64,000 nt of DNA from Emergomyces orientalis (Eukaryota > Ascomycota > Eurotiomycetes > Onygenales > Ajellomycetaceae), in NCBI GenBank assembly GCA_002110485.1, contig MOWL01000027.1:392614-456613 (forward strand), read 5' to 3'. Below, one piece after another: positions 1-11,713 of the stretch. The notes beneath the pieces are model-generated. The model saw nothing but the letters and a program-made list of their open reading frames with translations. It had not been told where the DNA came from and did not search any database. Position numbers and translations under genes: made by a program. Within the stretch, counting starts at the first letter, position 1, and every line of letters starts with the position of its first letter.

Positions 1-1052
1 TTGCATTATACCCAATGATGGGGGCATTGATTTTGATATCGGTGACAATTACGATCATAATTATAATCAAATTGCACCCGTGGTGGACTTCAGCCGTGAA
101 AATGATATGAAGAGCGGCCATGATGACGACGCCTGGTCCTGCGAACGCTGCTTCCAACGGGAAATCACAGAAATATCACCACCAGCGCGACTAACCGAAG
201 CCCCCGTCGTGCGCACGTACGCTAACACAGGTATCGGGGTGCTAGGCTTGCTTCAGGCATGTCGGAAGATGTATGGAACATATTACTTTCCCTTTCCACT
301 TTCTTTTCTAACTCCTCATTCAACATTTTAAAAAATAAAATAAAAAAACCACCTAACACAAAGAAGAAAAAGAAAAGAGAAAAAAAACTAACAAGACAAC
401 CCCCAGTTATACCGAATCCCTACCACTCCTCTACACCTCTCACACCTTCACCTTCCGTTCCCCAGACGCCCTCCTCTACTTCCTCTCCGTAACACCACCC
501 ACCCACCTTCGGCACATAGCTTCCCTAACTTTCGACGGCGCCCAAGAGGAACCGGGCGACCTTTACAACTACATCTACCCCATCGACCGTCTACCAACCT
601 TCTACCAATTACAATACCGTGAGCAACTCCTCCTAGAGTTAACGCGGGCACGGGGGGTCGGTGGCTCGGGGTGTAGTGATGACGACAACGACTGGTCCCA
701 ACTCCTCGGCGCCATGCCAAAGAGTATGTTGCGGATATGGGATGCGGCGTTCCTGGCACTGTCGTCGAGGATGGTTGGGCTGCGGACGTTGAAGGTTAAG
801 TTGACGAGGAGGTGCTTTTCTTGGGAATCGAGATTTGCGGAGAGAGTTGGGTTGGGGGTATTGGCTGCGGTTAAGTGTATTCAGGTGAGTGGAATGGGGA
901 AAAAGAATGGGGACGGGGTCGAGGACAGAGACGGGGATGGTGTTTTTGAGGTGGAGGTTGACTGGGAAGGTGAGGAGGGGTTTGAGGAGGCACCGAAAGT
1001 TATTACGAAGGGGGAGGTGCCGTTTGTTCTGAAGAGAAAAGTGGTTAGATAG
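1..1052 (+). CDS. DUF7730/F-box-like hypothetical protein, 5' end outside window
   Basis: Two exons are visible: up to 270, then 407-1052. Intron 271-406 has a GTATGG donor, a CTAAC branch site and a CCCCAG acceptor. The frame is open to the left edge, so the start lies outside the window. Splicing creates the run CRKIYTESLPLLY just after LLQA, followed by a TFRSPDALLYFL-like segment. This is the usual pattern of fungal DUF7730 proteins, which resemble F-box proteins and begin with a short helix pair followed by 'CR.iY.Ea..lLY'. The C-terminal part is rich in Gly, Asp and Glu and ends in basic residues. Molecular function is unknown. Recognition rests on the motif alone. Confidence 0.62.
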
Positions 1053-1356
1053 ATTGCCCGCCACGGGGAAAAGCATTTTTGATCAACGGGATATGATCAA
1101 ACATGTTGTATATTTCACATGTCATAACAATTTCCGAAGGGGCATATCAAAATACATTTACATGTAATTCTCTGTAATAATGTTTATGAATAAAATTAAA
1201 GAAATTGGCGCTTAAAAACGGTGGGTTGGAAAACGAAACTGCAAAATGAAAATTGCAGACTGAGGAAGATGGGTCATGAAGGAGAAGAAGAAAATTTGAT
1301 GTATCTCAATCATCCCCTCAAACCTAAGAAGAAGATAACCAAAAAGCTCTTTCTAG

Positions 1357-1376
1357 CCCCCCCCCCCCCCCCCCCC
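1357..1376. repeat. Poly(C) run, 20 nt
   Basis: An uninterrupted run of 20 cytosines followed by CTCTC. Such runs are prone to length errors in assembly and to slippage in the cell. It lies in non-coding DNA. Confidence 0.95.
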
Positions 1377-2750
1377 TCTCAGACATCTGAGACACATGCC
1401 AATAATACACTGGCTTACACCTAAGTAGCTCACATGGGAATGAACATGCCATGATATCTGCATATTATTGTATACTCATTTCACATGGATTTCCACATGC
1501 AAGTTAAGCAAAGCAACAGTCCAGAATATTCTTCTTCTCTTTCAAAGCCAAATAATTAAATTACCTATTTTATCATTTTAGCCCCTCACTGTGGAGCTGA
1601 CGAGAAGAGAAGAGAAAGACATGATCTGTGTGTGAGAAAGTCTGGAGGTAAGCTTAGTAGATGTAGCTATTATATACGTGACATGAGGGGTTCACGCTTG
1701 ATGGATGGGATATGTGTGATACATAACTTGGTATGTATGTAAGAAAAGAAGACGATAAAATAAAGCTAGCCAGCACAGCAACACTGAGATTTTAATTCTG
1801 TGGTGAGGTCATGGTCATCACTGTTCCTACACATATAGATTACCATGTCCATGTTTATACTGTCTTCTCTGTTCTGGTGATGATTGAAATGTCTACTATT
1901 ATGTTGCTATATAGCCGCTAGCAAGGCCAGGAAAAAGAAAACCTCTTACCAGGCGCTTATCTAATTTTAGTTACTCAGATGAATCGCGCACACGCCGTCA
2001 GCACTTTATTCTTTGAAAAATGGTGCTTAATTTAGTGGCCGATTCGGTGGGGGGGAGGGAGGGGCGGGCGGAGGATTTTTATGGCGAGTTTCTTTTTTTT
2101 AACTTTTGACGGTGGTCGCCTCTCTCCGAGCATGCAAAGCCGGCCAGTGTTTTCAAATGCAAACTAATAACTTAGCTATTTTTTCAATGGTAACTATGGA
2201 CATGTTTGGGCGATTGGTCTCTGAGAAGGACAATGGCACGTGGATTTTATTTTTTTTTGTATTCTGCTTTTTTTCCCCCATTGTCCTGACTAAGGTACCA
2301 TATGGATATCTCGATACGCTGTTGGGGAAAATGCTTCTCTCTCCCCTCTCCATCCCAGGCTGCTTCATCACACTTCAAAACGAAGTGGGATATGGTTAAT
2401 TCCATGGAGAAAGTATGCCCAAACAGATGGGCCGGGAATGAAAATCCACCAGAGACCAGTACTCCATATTCGCTCCGGAGGTTGGACCTTGTTCCCGAAC
2501 TAATATTTAGCCTCCGGTATTTTAATGTTTTTCCCCATACTTTTTCATGTGAATATTTTGCTGGATACTTTTGTGTATCTGAACGAGCAAAAGTAAGTTT
2601 TTAGTAGTGCTTAATTTCACATGATATTTACTCTTCTTTCTCTCTGTGCTGCTGGGAAACCTCGAGACCACCGCAGGTGGTAGGGCTAATAATATTATTA
2701 TTATTCTGCCTTAATTGCACACAGCAGAATCGGGCTAACGAATTTTCTAA

Positions 2751-2800
2751 GCAAGTCGGACACATAAGTGAGTGGTTCTACTTATATGTGTCCGATTTGC
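2751..2800. repeat. Imperfect inverted repeat (hairpin)
   Basis: The left arm 2751-2769 pairs with the right arm 2780-2800 over about 19 positions, with one G:U-type mismatch and a two-base bulge, around a 10-nt loop. It could be a transcribed hairpin or a transposon relic. No flanking gene explains it. Confidence 0.7.
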
Positions 2801-3983
2801 TGAGAGCTTACATTAGTCAGTTACTAGTGATTACTTTCGCCCCTTCGGTAGTTTAGCTTAAAAATGTTTCTTTTAGTTCTGTAGGCCGGGCCCGGGGTGT
2901 CTTCATGATTGGTCATGAGTGGTGGTGAGAATTACAGAGATTTACTCATATAAGACAGATTGATTTGCTTGAAGGGTGAGGGGAGGAGGCGATATGTTTT
3001 CCACCTGTTCTTTTTAAGAATTGAGATGAGATGTGACGAAAGCTGAGAGAATTTAAAAGAGAGAGAGCACAGAACAGGCTCAGGATGCAGACAGGGCTTC
3101 ATTCAGATCGGACATTTGACCAATTCTGTCTGCCCAGGTGATACTAGTAGTTATATAACTAATTTATAACTAATTCTTGAAAAAGAAGCTCACAGAATAA
3201 ACCAACAAAGCATATCCAGATAGCTGAACCAGAGCCAGCCAGATGTGTCGGTTCCTATTAGAAGTATCCGAAAAACGAAGCCAAGAAAAAATATAAAATA
3301 TAAACAGAAATAATCCCCGAATGCCCCCAGTTTGAGGATTTCCCCACCAACCTCGGAGGTAGCTTATGCTGTCATTTACGTAACGTATAGGTAATACAGG
3401 TATTGCGGGCATTATTCCAGCCACAATGCTGGGCCGGGGCTGTATTCCGTAGTAATATGTCTGTTAATAAGTATTTTATTATTATCATTATGGTTATTAT
3501 TATTTCTTGATTCCCCAGTGCGCCAGGTAGCCGCTTGCTAAGTAACTAAGCCCCCCCTGAGTGAGTCCCTTGTCCCGCCGGAATTTACTCCGTACGCAGT
3601 ATTAGTATGTTGCCAGGCAGGGATAACTCTAAACAAAGCCCTTGTCTGTTAAAGAACTGGTCGTCAGCCGGGAAGCGGTTTCGTTGCTCCTCCTCCCTCC
3701 CCCTTCTTTTTCGGAATATTTAGTATTAGTATTGTGGCCTCAGGCTGCGTTCATTGTTACGATGTTCTCATCTTATCACACCCCTCCCCCATGATTTGCA
3801 GCCTGTGGAGGGAGAGATATCTTTATTTTCCCTCCGCATATGCATGGCCGGTGTTCTTTTCTTGGTTGTTGTCATTTGATAAAATAAACTTTCCCGCCGG
3901 CGGTTGTAAAATCCGTACGGGAGGCTGTATTATTGAAACACGATCTCATACACGACATGTGCTTTTGAGGGCATCACTGCCGA

Positions 3984-4081
3984 CGCCGCCGCCGCCGCCG
4001 CCGCCGCCATATTCTATTTTATTTTTCTTCCTCCTCCTCCTCCTCCTCCTCCTCCTCCTCTTCTTCTTCTTCTTCTTCTTC
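3984..4081. repeat. Stacked triplet repeats (GCC)n, (CCT)n, (TTC)n
   Basis: About eight GCC units (3984-4008), a short AT-rich spacer, then CCT units (about 4029-4059) running straight into TTC units (about 4060-4081). They sit 205-300 nt before the ATG of the acyl-CoA synthetase gene. Pyrimidine tracts are common in fungal core promoters and 5' leaders, so this may be promoter DNA that has expanded by slippage. Confidence 0.9.
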
Positions 4082-4286
4082 TGTCCCTCCGCTGTCCTTC
4101 TCTCCATCGCATCATCCTCGGCGAATTCCTCTTCTCGCGAGATCTATCAACTCGCCCGCTTTCTTTCCAAATACCTAACGCCATCGGGGGTTCTGCCTAT
4201 ATATAATATATATTATAAAACTCTCTCTTTATATAACTGCAATCCCCCCCCACAGTCTCTAAAATTTAAAAGAAAATATACACGCC

Positions 4287-6819
4287 ATGTTTTCATCCCA
4301 AGGTGTAATGGAGGCCAACGGCCTACCGTATTCCAAACCCCCTCCGAAGGGCACCCCGGAGTCTGTCCCGCTGCCAGGCACAGAGAAACCAGGCCGCACC
4401 AGGATATACCGCCATTGGAAAGTTGCTCATGGGGAGCTGCTGAAGACTCTTGATCCTCAGGTATGTTGGAAAGTGGAATAAAATATCTTCTATTTATTGA
4501 GAGGGTACACAAGCATCTTATCAACTGAAGCAAATGCGCTAACAATAACTCTTGCCTGGAAATTTTTAGGTTCTCACTGTTCATGATATGTTCGAGTCAA
4601 CTGGTACGTTAATATTACCTATACGTTGATTGTTAATATCTAATTTCTATTTTTTTTTTTTTTTTATTACTAATTTTTTAAAATTTAAAATTAATTTTTT
4701 TAGCCAACCAACTTCCTAAGAATCAATGCCTCGGAGCTCGTGCCTGGGACCCCGTTAACAAGACCTGGGGTCCGTACCAGTGGATAGATTACCAGACCGT
4801 GCAGGAACGTCGTGCTGCTTTTGGTGCCGGCTTGGTCGAGCTTCATAACCGGATTGGCGTGCGGGGAAGGCAATATGGTGTTGGTCTTTGGTGCCAGAAT
4901 AGACCCGAATGGCAACTTGCAGGTATGTGTGTGTGTGTGTGTGTGTGTGCGCGCTCTATGCGTTCGGGGTACGGTGATGCTTTCGCATACATATTGGGCT
5001 AACACGTTCAAATTAGATCTGGGATGCATGTCTCAGTCACTTTATACCGTCTCAATATACGAGACCCTCGGTGCTGACGCTACGAAATATATAATCGAAA
5101 ACGCCGAACTTAGCTGCCTCGTCACTTCACTGCCCCATATTGCCACTTTAATCGAGTTGAAGCGCGAATTGCCCTCGTTGAAGCTCGTTGTCTGCATGGA
5201 CCCATTAGACGCCGGTGAACAACCCGGTCACTCCAAACGGGACATTCTTGCGCCGCTGGCCGCAGCAGTGGGTTTGCAGATTTATTCCATGTCCGAGATA
5301 GAAGAACTAGGCGCTTCGCTGAACCGTCCTTACAACCCACCTACCCCTGATGACATCGTCACCATCAACTACACCTCCGGAACCACGGGCAACCCCAAGG
5401 GAGTCGTCCTCACCCATGGAAACGCCGTGGCCGCCGTCTCCTCCGGCCTGGCTACCTGCATGCATTACTCCACCGACATCCTCTCTTCCTACCTCCCCCT
5501 CGCCCATATCTTCGGCCGCGTAATGGAAGGCCTTGTGCTATGGGCCGGCGGCAGAATCGGCTATTTCCACGGCAACGTCCTCGAACTCGTCGACGACTTC
5601 AAAGCCCTCAGACCCACCATCATCGCCTCCGTACCACGCCTTTACAACCGCTTCGGTGGCGCCATCCGCGCCGCCTCCGTCGAAGCCCCAGGTTTCAAGG
5701 GCGCCCTATCCCGCCATGTCGTCAGCGCCAAAACGGCCAACGTCCAAAGACCCGATAACCCGACGAACAAACACATGCTCTATGACCGCATCTGGTCCAA
5801 CAAAGTCTCCGCATCCCTCGGCTTCGATCGCATGCGCAGCATGGTCTCCGGCTCCGCGCCCCTAGATCAATCCCTCCACCAATTCCTCCGCATCGCCTTC
5901 GCCTGCCCTATCATGCAGGGCTACGGCCTCACCGAGACGTACGCAACAGGCATCTGCCAATTCCCGACTGACCTCACCGCGGGCAACTGCGGACCCCTCC
6001 ACGCTGCCACCGAAGCCTGCCTCCTCTCCCAGCCGGAAATGGAGTACACCATCGACGACAAACCCTACCCGCGCGGCGAGCTCCTGCTCCGGGGCAACGC
6101 CTTGTTCAAAGAATACTACAAGAACCCAGAAGAGACCGCCAACGCAATGACGGAGGACGGCTGGTTCCTCACCGGCGACATCTGCCAACTCGACCACCTG
6201 GGCCATTTCACCATCATCGACCGACGCAAGAACCTACTCAAGCTCGCGCAGGGTGAGTATGTCTCCCCCGAGCGCCTGGAAGGGATCTACCAGACGGCCT
6301 GCTCGTATATCGCGCAGGCGTTTGTGCACGGGGATAGTGTGGAGACGGCACTGGTGGCCATCATGGCCGTGCAGCCGGATACGTTTGCGACGCTTGCCGG
6401 GCGGGTGTTGAAAAAAGCGATTGCGCCCGAGGACGTGGAAGCGATACGCGCAGCGGTGGGGGATGAGAGGGTTGTGCAGGCTGTGCAGGCCGATTTGGAT
6501 CGGGCGGGGAAGAAATATAACCTTGCTGGGTATGAGAAGGTGAAGAGCGTTGCGTTGTTGGTTGATCCGTTTACGATTGATAATGGGTTGTTGACGCCGA
6601 CGTGAGTATTGTTGTTTTTTGTAATACTTCTTCTTTCTAGCTGTTTCGTTTCTTGTGTACGTGTGTGTGTGCATATACAGTAACTAACAAATGCTATAAA
6701 ACAGCCTAAAACTTAAACGGCCCCAGACCGTACGCACATACCGCGCGCTCCTCGACGAGCTGTACGCGCAGGTACCTGCAGCGAACAACAACCTGGGCTT
6801 CAGCAAGCCTAAGCTGTAA
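4287..6819 (+). CDS. Long-chain fatty-acid--CoA ligase, peroxisomal (Faa2-like)
   Basis: It activates long-chain fatty acids to acyl-CoA using ATP. Five exons: 4287-4460, 4570-4603, 4704-4922, 5017-6601, 6705-6819 (708 aa). Introns are GT..AG, and intron 3 contains a GT microsatellite. The AMP-binding P-loop YTSGTTGNPKG lies near residue 261. QGYGLTET and the adenylation signature GWFLTGDI followed by DRRKNLLKL are all present. The length matches the fungal long-chain family (about 690-710 aa). The C-terminal tripeptide is PKL, a variant of the PTS1 signal (S. cerevisiae Faa2 ends in EKL), so import into peroxisomes for beta-oxidation is likely but not proved. The start is the ATG opening a typical N-terminus with a conserved GRTRIYRH stretch. 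The last exon is short and easily missed, and it carries the targeting signal. Confidence 0.93.
4925..4949. repeat. (GT)n microsatellite inside intron 3 of the acyl-CoA synthetase gene
   Basis: A run of about 12 GT units starts directly at the splice donor. It keeps the frame open, so the unspliced sequence looks like coding sequence with a run of Val and Cys. Splicing from 4923 to 5016 removes it. Confidence 0.9.
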
Positions 6820-8071
6820 CACGTTCCTCCTTGTATCACACACAACATCGATCCACTATCCGTCTTTGCAAACCCTGTTCAACCTCCCAACCATTGCAAC
6901 TCAATGTTCATTTGAGCTCTATTATACCCTCCACCCCCCAACCGGTCACCTCGTGTTGGGGCATCGCGGTGTGTCGTGCGACACTACTCGCATTTTGACG
7001 TTGCAACGTTACCCCTCTATCTATTCATTTTTATTTTTCTAGCAATAGCATGAAAACCCAATTGGCCACCCGTGTCTGCTTGCTTGTTTTCAAGTACCCT
7101 GACTGTTTTGATATACATGATGTAAAGTATATTTGGAGCAGTGCATTGCTTGTTTCTCTATGCCATGGTACGTCTATTTTTTCTTCTTTTTTTCTTCTTT
7201 TTTTCTTCTTTTTTCTTTGCTTGAACTCCTGATGATTCGTGTCTTAGACGGCCTCCATATGGAATACACCTGGGTGTATATGTTTTTCTCTTCTTTTCCT
7301 ATTACTTATGTATCATCCTTATCATTGTCATTTGTCATTACTGTCATTTTTTTATCTTTTTTTTTCGTCTGATGTACATTTTTTTTTCAATTTTACTTTA
7401 CTTTATTTTATTTCAGTTTCTTTGTTCTTTTATTTTCCAACATATAACCCATACTCCGTACAGTAACTATCATGTGTATATGACACGTTGTTATGTATAA
7501 CCATGGAATTGTACATATCCCCGTTTTATCTTGAGATGTCGATAGATATTGGAAACCTAGTTTGCATTGTATTTCGGGGGCGGTGAGAGGAGTTCTCTGC
7601 TACTTTTGACTGTATATTTCAACATGATTGCTCCCGCTTCTTCCTCGTTCACTCCACTCCGGGTACCGGTTTTATTTTCTAGATAAACAACCAATTCTTA
7701 TCCGGGTCATTCAGGTCATCATACTACATTTTCAAAGGGTGGCAAGGACACAGGGATATGGATAGATAGGCCGCCAATACATACTCACACTGAGACAAAC
7801 AAAAACGAATCAGAACAGAAACTTAAATAAGGGTTCAGGGACTAGAAGAACCCCGCCCCCCCGGTGGGGAGCTTCTCCGACTTATTCGCTGTCATTCCCG
7901 CCTTTCGAAGAAGAGAATACAGGAGAGAGCATCAAATCTGATCTACATAAACCGCACAACATCCGGCCATCATCGATATCAAGAAAAACTAAATTGAAGC
8001 AAGAGAGAGGGTGGAAATAAAAAAAAATTAATGAATAAATATATTAATAAAGTAATAATAAAAATATGGAA
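6820..8071. other. Intergenic: 3' UTR of acyl-CoA synthetase and spacer
   Basis: T-rich and low-complexity DNA (TTTTTCTTC units near 7180-7215). I see no gene. The right end is A/T-rich and carries the terminators of the first tRNA gene. Confidence 0.6.
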
Positions 8072-8145
8072 CGACCACGGTGCGACTCGAACGCACAAAT
8101 CTTTGGTGCCGAAAACCAACGCCTTAACCATTAGGCCACGCGGCC
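8072..8145 (-). tRNA. tRNA-Arg (anticodon TCG), copy 1
   Basis: 74 nt without an intron. Reading the minus strand: the 7-bp acceptor stem GGCCGCG pairs with CGTGGTC through G:U pairs. The D arm is GCCT..AGGC, the anticodon stem TTGGT/ACCAA encloses the loop TTTCGGC, the variable loop is about 6 nt, and the T arm is GTGCG/CGCAC around TTCGAGT. U33 precedes anticodon TCG, which reads CGA. A T5 run 3' of the gene is the Pol III terminator. It is one base different from copy 2, at the T loop. Confidence 0.93.
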
Positions 8146-8497
8146 TCTTTCTTAGGTCAGATTTTTACTATCAAAATTCCGAGTAGACTCCTCAGGCGGC
8201 ACGAGTACTGGGTAGACAGAGGTGCATTGTGAGAAGTGCATCAGTTGCAATCAGAATGGTTTGAAGTAGAAGAATTAATACTAGGCCTGATGAAGATCAC
8301 ATGACATCACACTAATAAAATGGATTCTTGAAACTGAAGGTCAGTCAAACAACTTATTAGACCTTTGTTCTCTTGCAAAACCAAAAAAAAGAAAAGGCCG
8401 TGGGTTCAAACTTCTGACATACATGTAATGTATTAATTAATGTGTAATAAAATGAATGGAGGCAGAAGAGGCGGAAAAAATATTAAAAAATATGTAA
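8146..8497. other. Spacer between the two tRNA genes
   Basis: 352 bp with no gene. It holds the 5' flank of copy 1 and the terminator of copy 2. Confidence 0.6.
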
Positions 8498-8571
8498 CGA
8501 CCACGGTGCGATTCGAACGCACAAATCTTTGGTGCCGAAAACCAACGCCTTAACCATTAGGCCACGCGGCC
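8498..8571 (-). tRNA. tRNA-Arg (anticodon TCG), copy 2
   Basis: 74 nt, identical to copy 1 except in the T loop (TTCGAAT here, TTCGAGT in copy 1). The 3' trailers of the two copies are also similar (GTTNCATATTTTT), so the duplication included flanking DNA or the trailers are conserved. It is divergently placed, 272 bp before the EMC7 start codon, so its Pol III promoter may influence that gene. Confidence 0.93.
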
Positions 8572-8843
8572 AGCTTCTTAATGAGCAACAAGGGCCTTGC
8601 TTGATTATAGCCGACACTAGGCTAGCGGCGATAGTTTTAGTTAATCCAACCAGACAAACCATGCAAACATCAAACCTCCCTCTTTTCTCCATAAAACGCA
8701 TCACAAACATCAACTTGAATACACTCAACCACCAGCAGACGAAGACGAAGCCAGGAGCCAGGAGCCAGAACCAGCAAGCTATCTTTCGTCTCCAGCCTGC
8801 TTCTGTCTCCCTTGCACCGCACTGTTCGTCCTGTCTAGCAATC

Positions 8844-9910
8844 ATGCATCCTCCCCGATCATCGCATTTCATTCTCCTCTTCTCCCTCCTCCTCTCCCTC
8901 CTAACATTCACCACCGCCTCCATCCTCACCATCACAATCCCGCCCTCCAACCTGTTACCGAACCCCAATTCCCTCCCGGCCTCCACACACGCGACACTCA
9001 CCACCCTTCGTTCCTCCCCCTTCTTGTCTTCGTCTTCGTCTTCCTCTGGAACCTCTACGCCAGCAGGGCTGCTCATCAAAGCTCCACTATCCCGCAAATC
9101 AAGCTTCGTATTTCGTATCCCCTCGGACCAGGGAGGGCGACCGCAATCCTTCCTCCTTGACATTCGTTCGCGGGACTACATCTTTGCGCCATATCGGGTT
9201 GATGTCGATGCGGAAGGCAGTGTTGTGGGTGTGTGGGAGACGTATAGGGGAAATGCGTGGGACAATCGCGGGGTGGAAAAGGGAATGATTCAAGTTGGGG
9301 ATGTTGTGGTTGTTGAGGCTAAGGTGACGGGGACGAGAGGGTTTTATGAGGAAAGGGCTGGTTGTAAGTTTCTCATTTAGCGAAAAAAAGAATTTTTTTT
9401 TGAGGCCATAATACATGCTAACTGATGACCAATTCTTTTTGATAACAGTTTCCCCGTTGAGTCTATTTAAGAACCCGATGATTCTACTTGTGGTCTTTGC
9501 TCTTGGTGTGACGATTGGAATGCCTTATCTTATGGATATGAGTAGGTTTTTGTTTTCTCCGTCTGATACCAATTATGTTCTATGCATGCAACCTTTAACT
9601 AATTGACTTCGAAAATACAGTGGACCCAGAGACACGCGCGGAATTCGAGAAACATTCCCGCAAGGGCCGAACTGCCGCGATAGATGATATATCCGCAAAG
9701 AGTGGGGCTGCTGCCGGTGCTGTCCGTGGGGCGGGCGCTGGAGCTGGGACTGGGGCAGCGGCTGGAGGCGCAGCTGGAGGCGGAGCTGGCGGGTTCAACC
9801 TTGCTGGCTGGATGGCAGGGACGAGCCAGGGACCTATCGCCGCTCTGGATTCGACGATGAAAGCGACCACAAGCGGGAGAGAGGGCGGATCAGGGGCGCG
9901 GAGGAGGTGA
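8844..9910 (+). CDS. ER membrane protein complex subunit 7 (EMC7/Sop4)
   Basis: Subunit of the EMC, the ER insertase for tail-anchored and multi-pass proteins. Exons 8844-9363, 9449-9541, 9621-9910 (300 aa). The N-terminus is a signal peptide (about residues 1-26, Leu-rich, ending TTAS). The lumenal beta-sandwich follows, with the family's SFLLDIRSRDYIFAPYRVDV core and VWETYRGNAWDNRG. A transmembrane helix (MILLVVFALGVTIGMPYLM) in exon 2 comes after the SLFKNPM motif typical of EMC7. The cytosolic tail starts MDPE and contains an unusual Gly/Ala-rich stretch near residues 205-235. Two in-frame upstream extensions exist but run through the tRNA gene and lack an ATG in good context. The start chosen gives a clean signal peptide. 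Confidence 0.9.
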
Positions 9911-10562
9911 GGTGCTGTGTACGAGCTGTGCGCGGGTATTGTGAGGTACCAAACTAGTTATCCATGGTTTGCATTCTTATTTTCTGTCTGTCTTTTCATT
10001 TTCTATATATAGGGGTGTAATCTCATGTACAGATTAATCTATATGGAACAATAACTGACAGATGTTTAAAAAAAAAAAAAAAAAAAAAAAAAGATATGTA
10101 ATATTAGGTCTTATATTCTTTTAGCCGTCTTTGAATAAACTGAATCTTTATTCCTCGTCACTGTTGATGTTATGAGTGTCTAGTTAAAGTTTCTGATGCT
10201 TCTTCTGCCATCCGCCACAGACGTGGCTGAGTCGATCGGAAAAGAAGTGGGGAATTACGTCAGCGCCGTTTTTCCCTTCTGCGGTTTGCCGCATACAAAG
10301 CCAAAGTCCTAATTCAACTGCCTGGGAACTCGCCATCAATCGATCAATCATTGAACAAGAACCTACAGACATTTCTTGACAACAAAATAAGAAGAACAGA
10401 AACTATATAATACATCCGTTTTATTCGCCATTACCGCTTCTCCTATACTGTTATATAGACATCGCATCGCAACGAAAGCTTCCATTCACCCCATCTCTTC
10501 TGCGATATTCAACTGATCTGGTATCGATCACAGTCACCTTACTGTAGTCACCTTACAGTAGC
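9911..10562. other. Intergenic with poly(A) run
   Basis: 3' UTR of EMC7 and promoter of the WW-domain gene. A run of 25 A lies at 10068-10092. The segment 10530-10560 repeats 'CACCTTACTGTAGT' and 'CACCTTACAGTAGC' just before the ATG. Confidence 0.6.
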
Positions 10563-11590
10563 ATGTCATTCGCCCCTCCCTCCACTCCCCCACCTCCCCG
10601 CGTCCCAATCGGCTGGAAAACACAGTTCGATGACCGGTATAAGCAATGGTGCGTTCAATTTCACCCCAACATAAGCACCCCCACCCCCCCAAACGCACCC
10701 TCTCTAACACTATACTGCGAAAACCCAGGTACTACATCAACTTGGAAACCGGCGTCTCACAATGGGAACCGCCTCCAGTCGTCCCCGATACACTTCCCCC
10801 GCCATACGACGAGTCGTCCACAGCGACGGCCAGTGGTTCTGCAACGGCTGTAGCCGAAGCTGCAACTGGCGATGTTAAAAGAAGGCCTACCAGCGCCACC
10901 TCCGCCCCACTGGAGTTGGGATCGAATAATCCGTATAATCCCGCGTGGCAAGGGATTTCTTCGGGGCCAGGTACCCGTACGAGTATAGATGACAATATGA
11001 TAGATGAGGACGCGAAGCTAGCTGCGAAATTACAGGCGGAGGAGGATGAGCGGGCGCGGGGACAGGGTCAAGGCGAGCAGGCATATGTAGGAACTTCACA
11101 ACCACAACCACAGCTGCAGCAGCAGCAACCACAAGAAACGACAAAGAAATCTAGCGGCGGCTTCCTCGGGAAGCTAATCAACAAAGCTTCATCCAAAGTC
11201 CATCACAACAGCAGCAGCAGCACCGGTTTCGCCTCTCCGTATCACCAGCGACCTTACCAACAACAATACCAGCGTCCCTTCTCAGCACCGTATGGATATA
11301 GCGGATACCCACCCGGCGGCGTCGCAGGGGGTACTGGCGGCCTTTTCGGCCCACAGCAACAATATATGTATGGTCGACCGCCGAGACGGCATGGGGGTAT
11401 GGGCGGTATGGGGCCTGGCGGTGCTGCGGCGCTGGGGCTTGGTGGTGGCTTGTTGGGTGGTGCGTTGTTGGGGAATGCGATTGGTGGCCATCATGATTAT
11501 CAGGAAGGGTATGAGGATGGGATGGAGTCGGGGGATTTCGGAGGGGGGGATTTCGGGGGAGGAGGGGACTTTGGGGGAGGGGACTTTTGA
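10563..11590 (+). CDS. WW-domain protein with glycine-rich tail
   Basis: Exons 10563-10648 and 10729-11590 (315 aa). Splicing restores a WW domain at residues 14-44: GW18, then QWYYIN, then SQW41 and EPP, with the two signature tryptophans 22 residues apart and a final proline. WW domains bind proline-rich ligands. A middle region rich in Gln and Ser follows, then a Gly/Tyr/Pro-rich segment, a GLLGGALLGNAIGG hydrophobic stretch and a C-terminus of repeated DFGGG units. This layout is common among uncharacterised fungal WW proteins, and the substrate is unknown. Without splicing, neither ORF shows an intact WW domain, which supports the intron. Confidence 0.82.
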
Positions 11591-11713
11591 GGGTTGTCCG
11601 TCTCTGGCCTTTGATATTTGAATTTTAGATTTTTTACGAATGTTGTATGATAGGGTATCCATATGAGTGTATGGAGTATTTCTTCTGGTTTTGTTCTCGG
11701 TAATCCTTCTTTT

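Larger units (their letters stand above)
1053..4286. other. Gene-poor intergenic region with simple repeats
   Basis: No supported gene. Open frames here are short, begin at non-ATG codons or have no recognisable motif. It holds a run of 20 C (1357-1376), an imperfect hairpin (2751-2800) and, near its right end, stacked triplet repeats (3984-4081) that lie in the promoter or 5' leader of the acyl-CoA synthetase gene. Confidence 0.6.

Noticed and set aside
448..1076. Minus-strand open frames over the DUF7730-like gene
   Set aside because: They mirror a GC-rich coding exon, have proline/arginine-rich nonsense composition and no motif.
3734..4453. 239-codon plus-strand frame
   Set aside because: It runs through triplet repeats (poly-Pro, poly-Leu, poly-Phe) and into the acyl-CoA synthetase exon in the wrong frame.
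4812..6605. 597-codon frame starting in the acyl-CoA synthetase gene
   Set aside because: It reads through intron 3 (the GT microsatellite) from a non-ATG start. The spliced model fits the family.
8529..8843. N-terminal extension of EMC7 through the tRNA gene
   Set aside because: Opens with a non-ATG codon inside the tRNA and would bury the signal peptide.
11282..11662. Overlapping frames across the WW-protein 3' end
   Set aside because: Products of Gly-codon repeats read in other frames.
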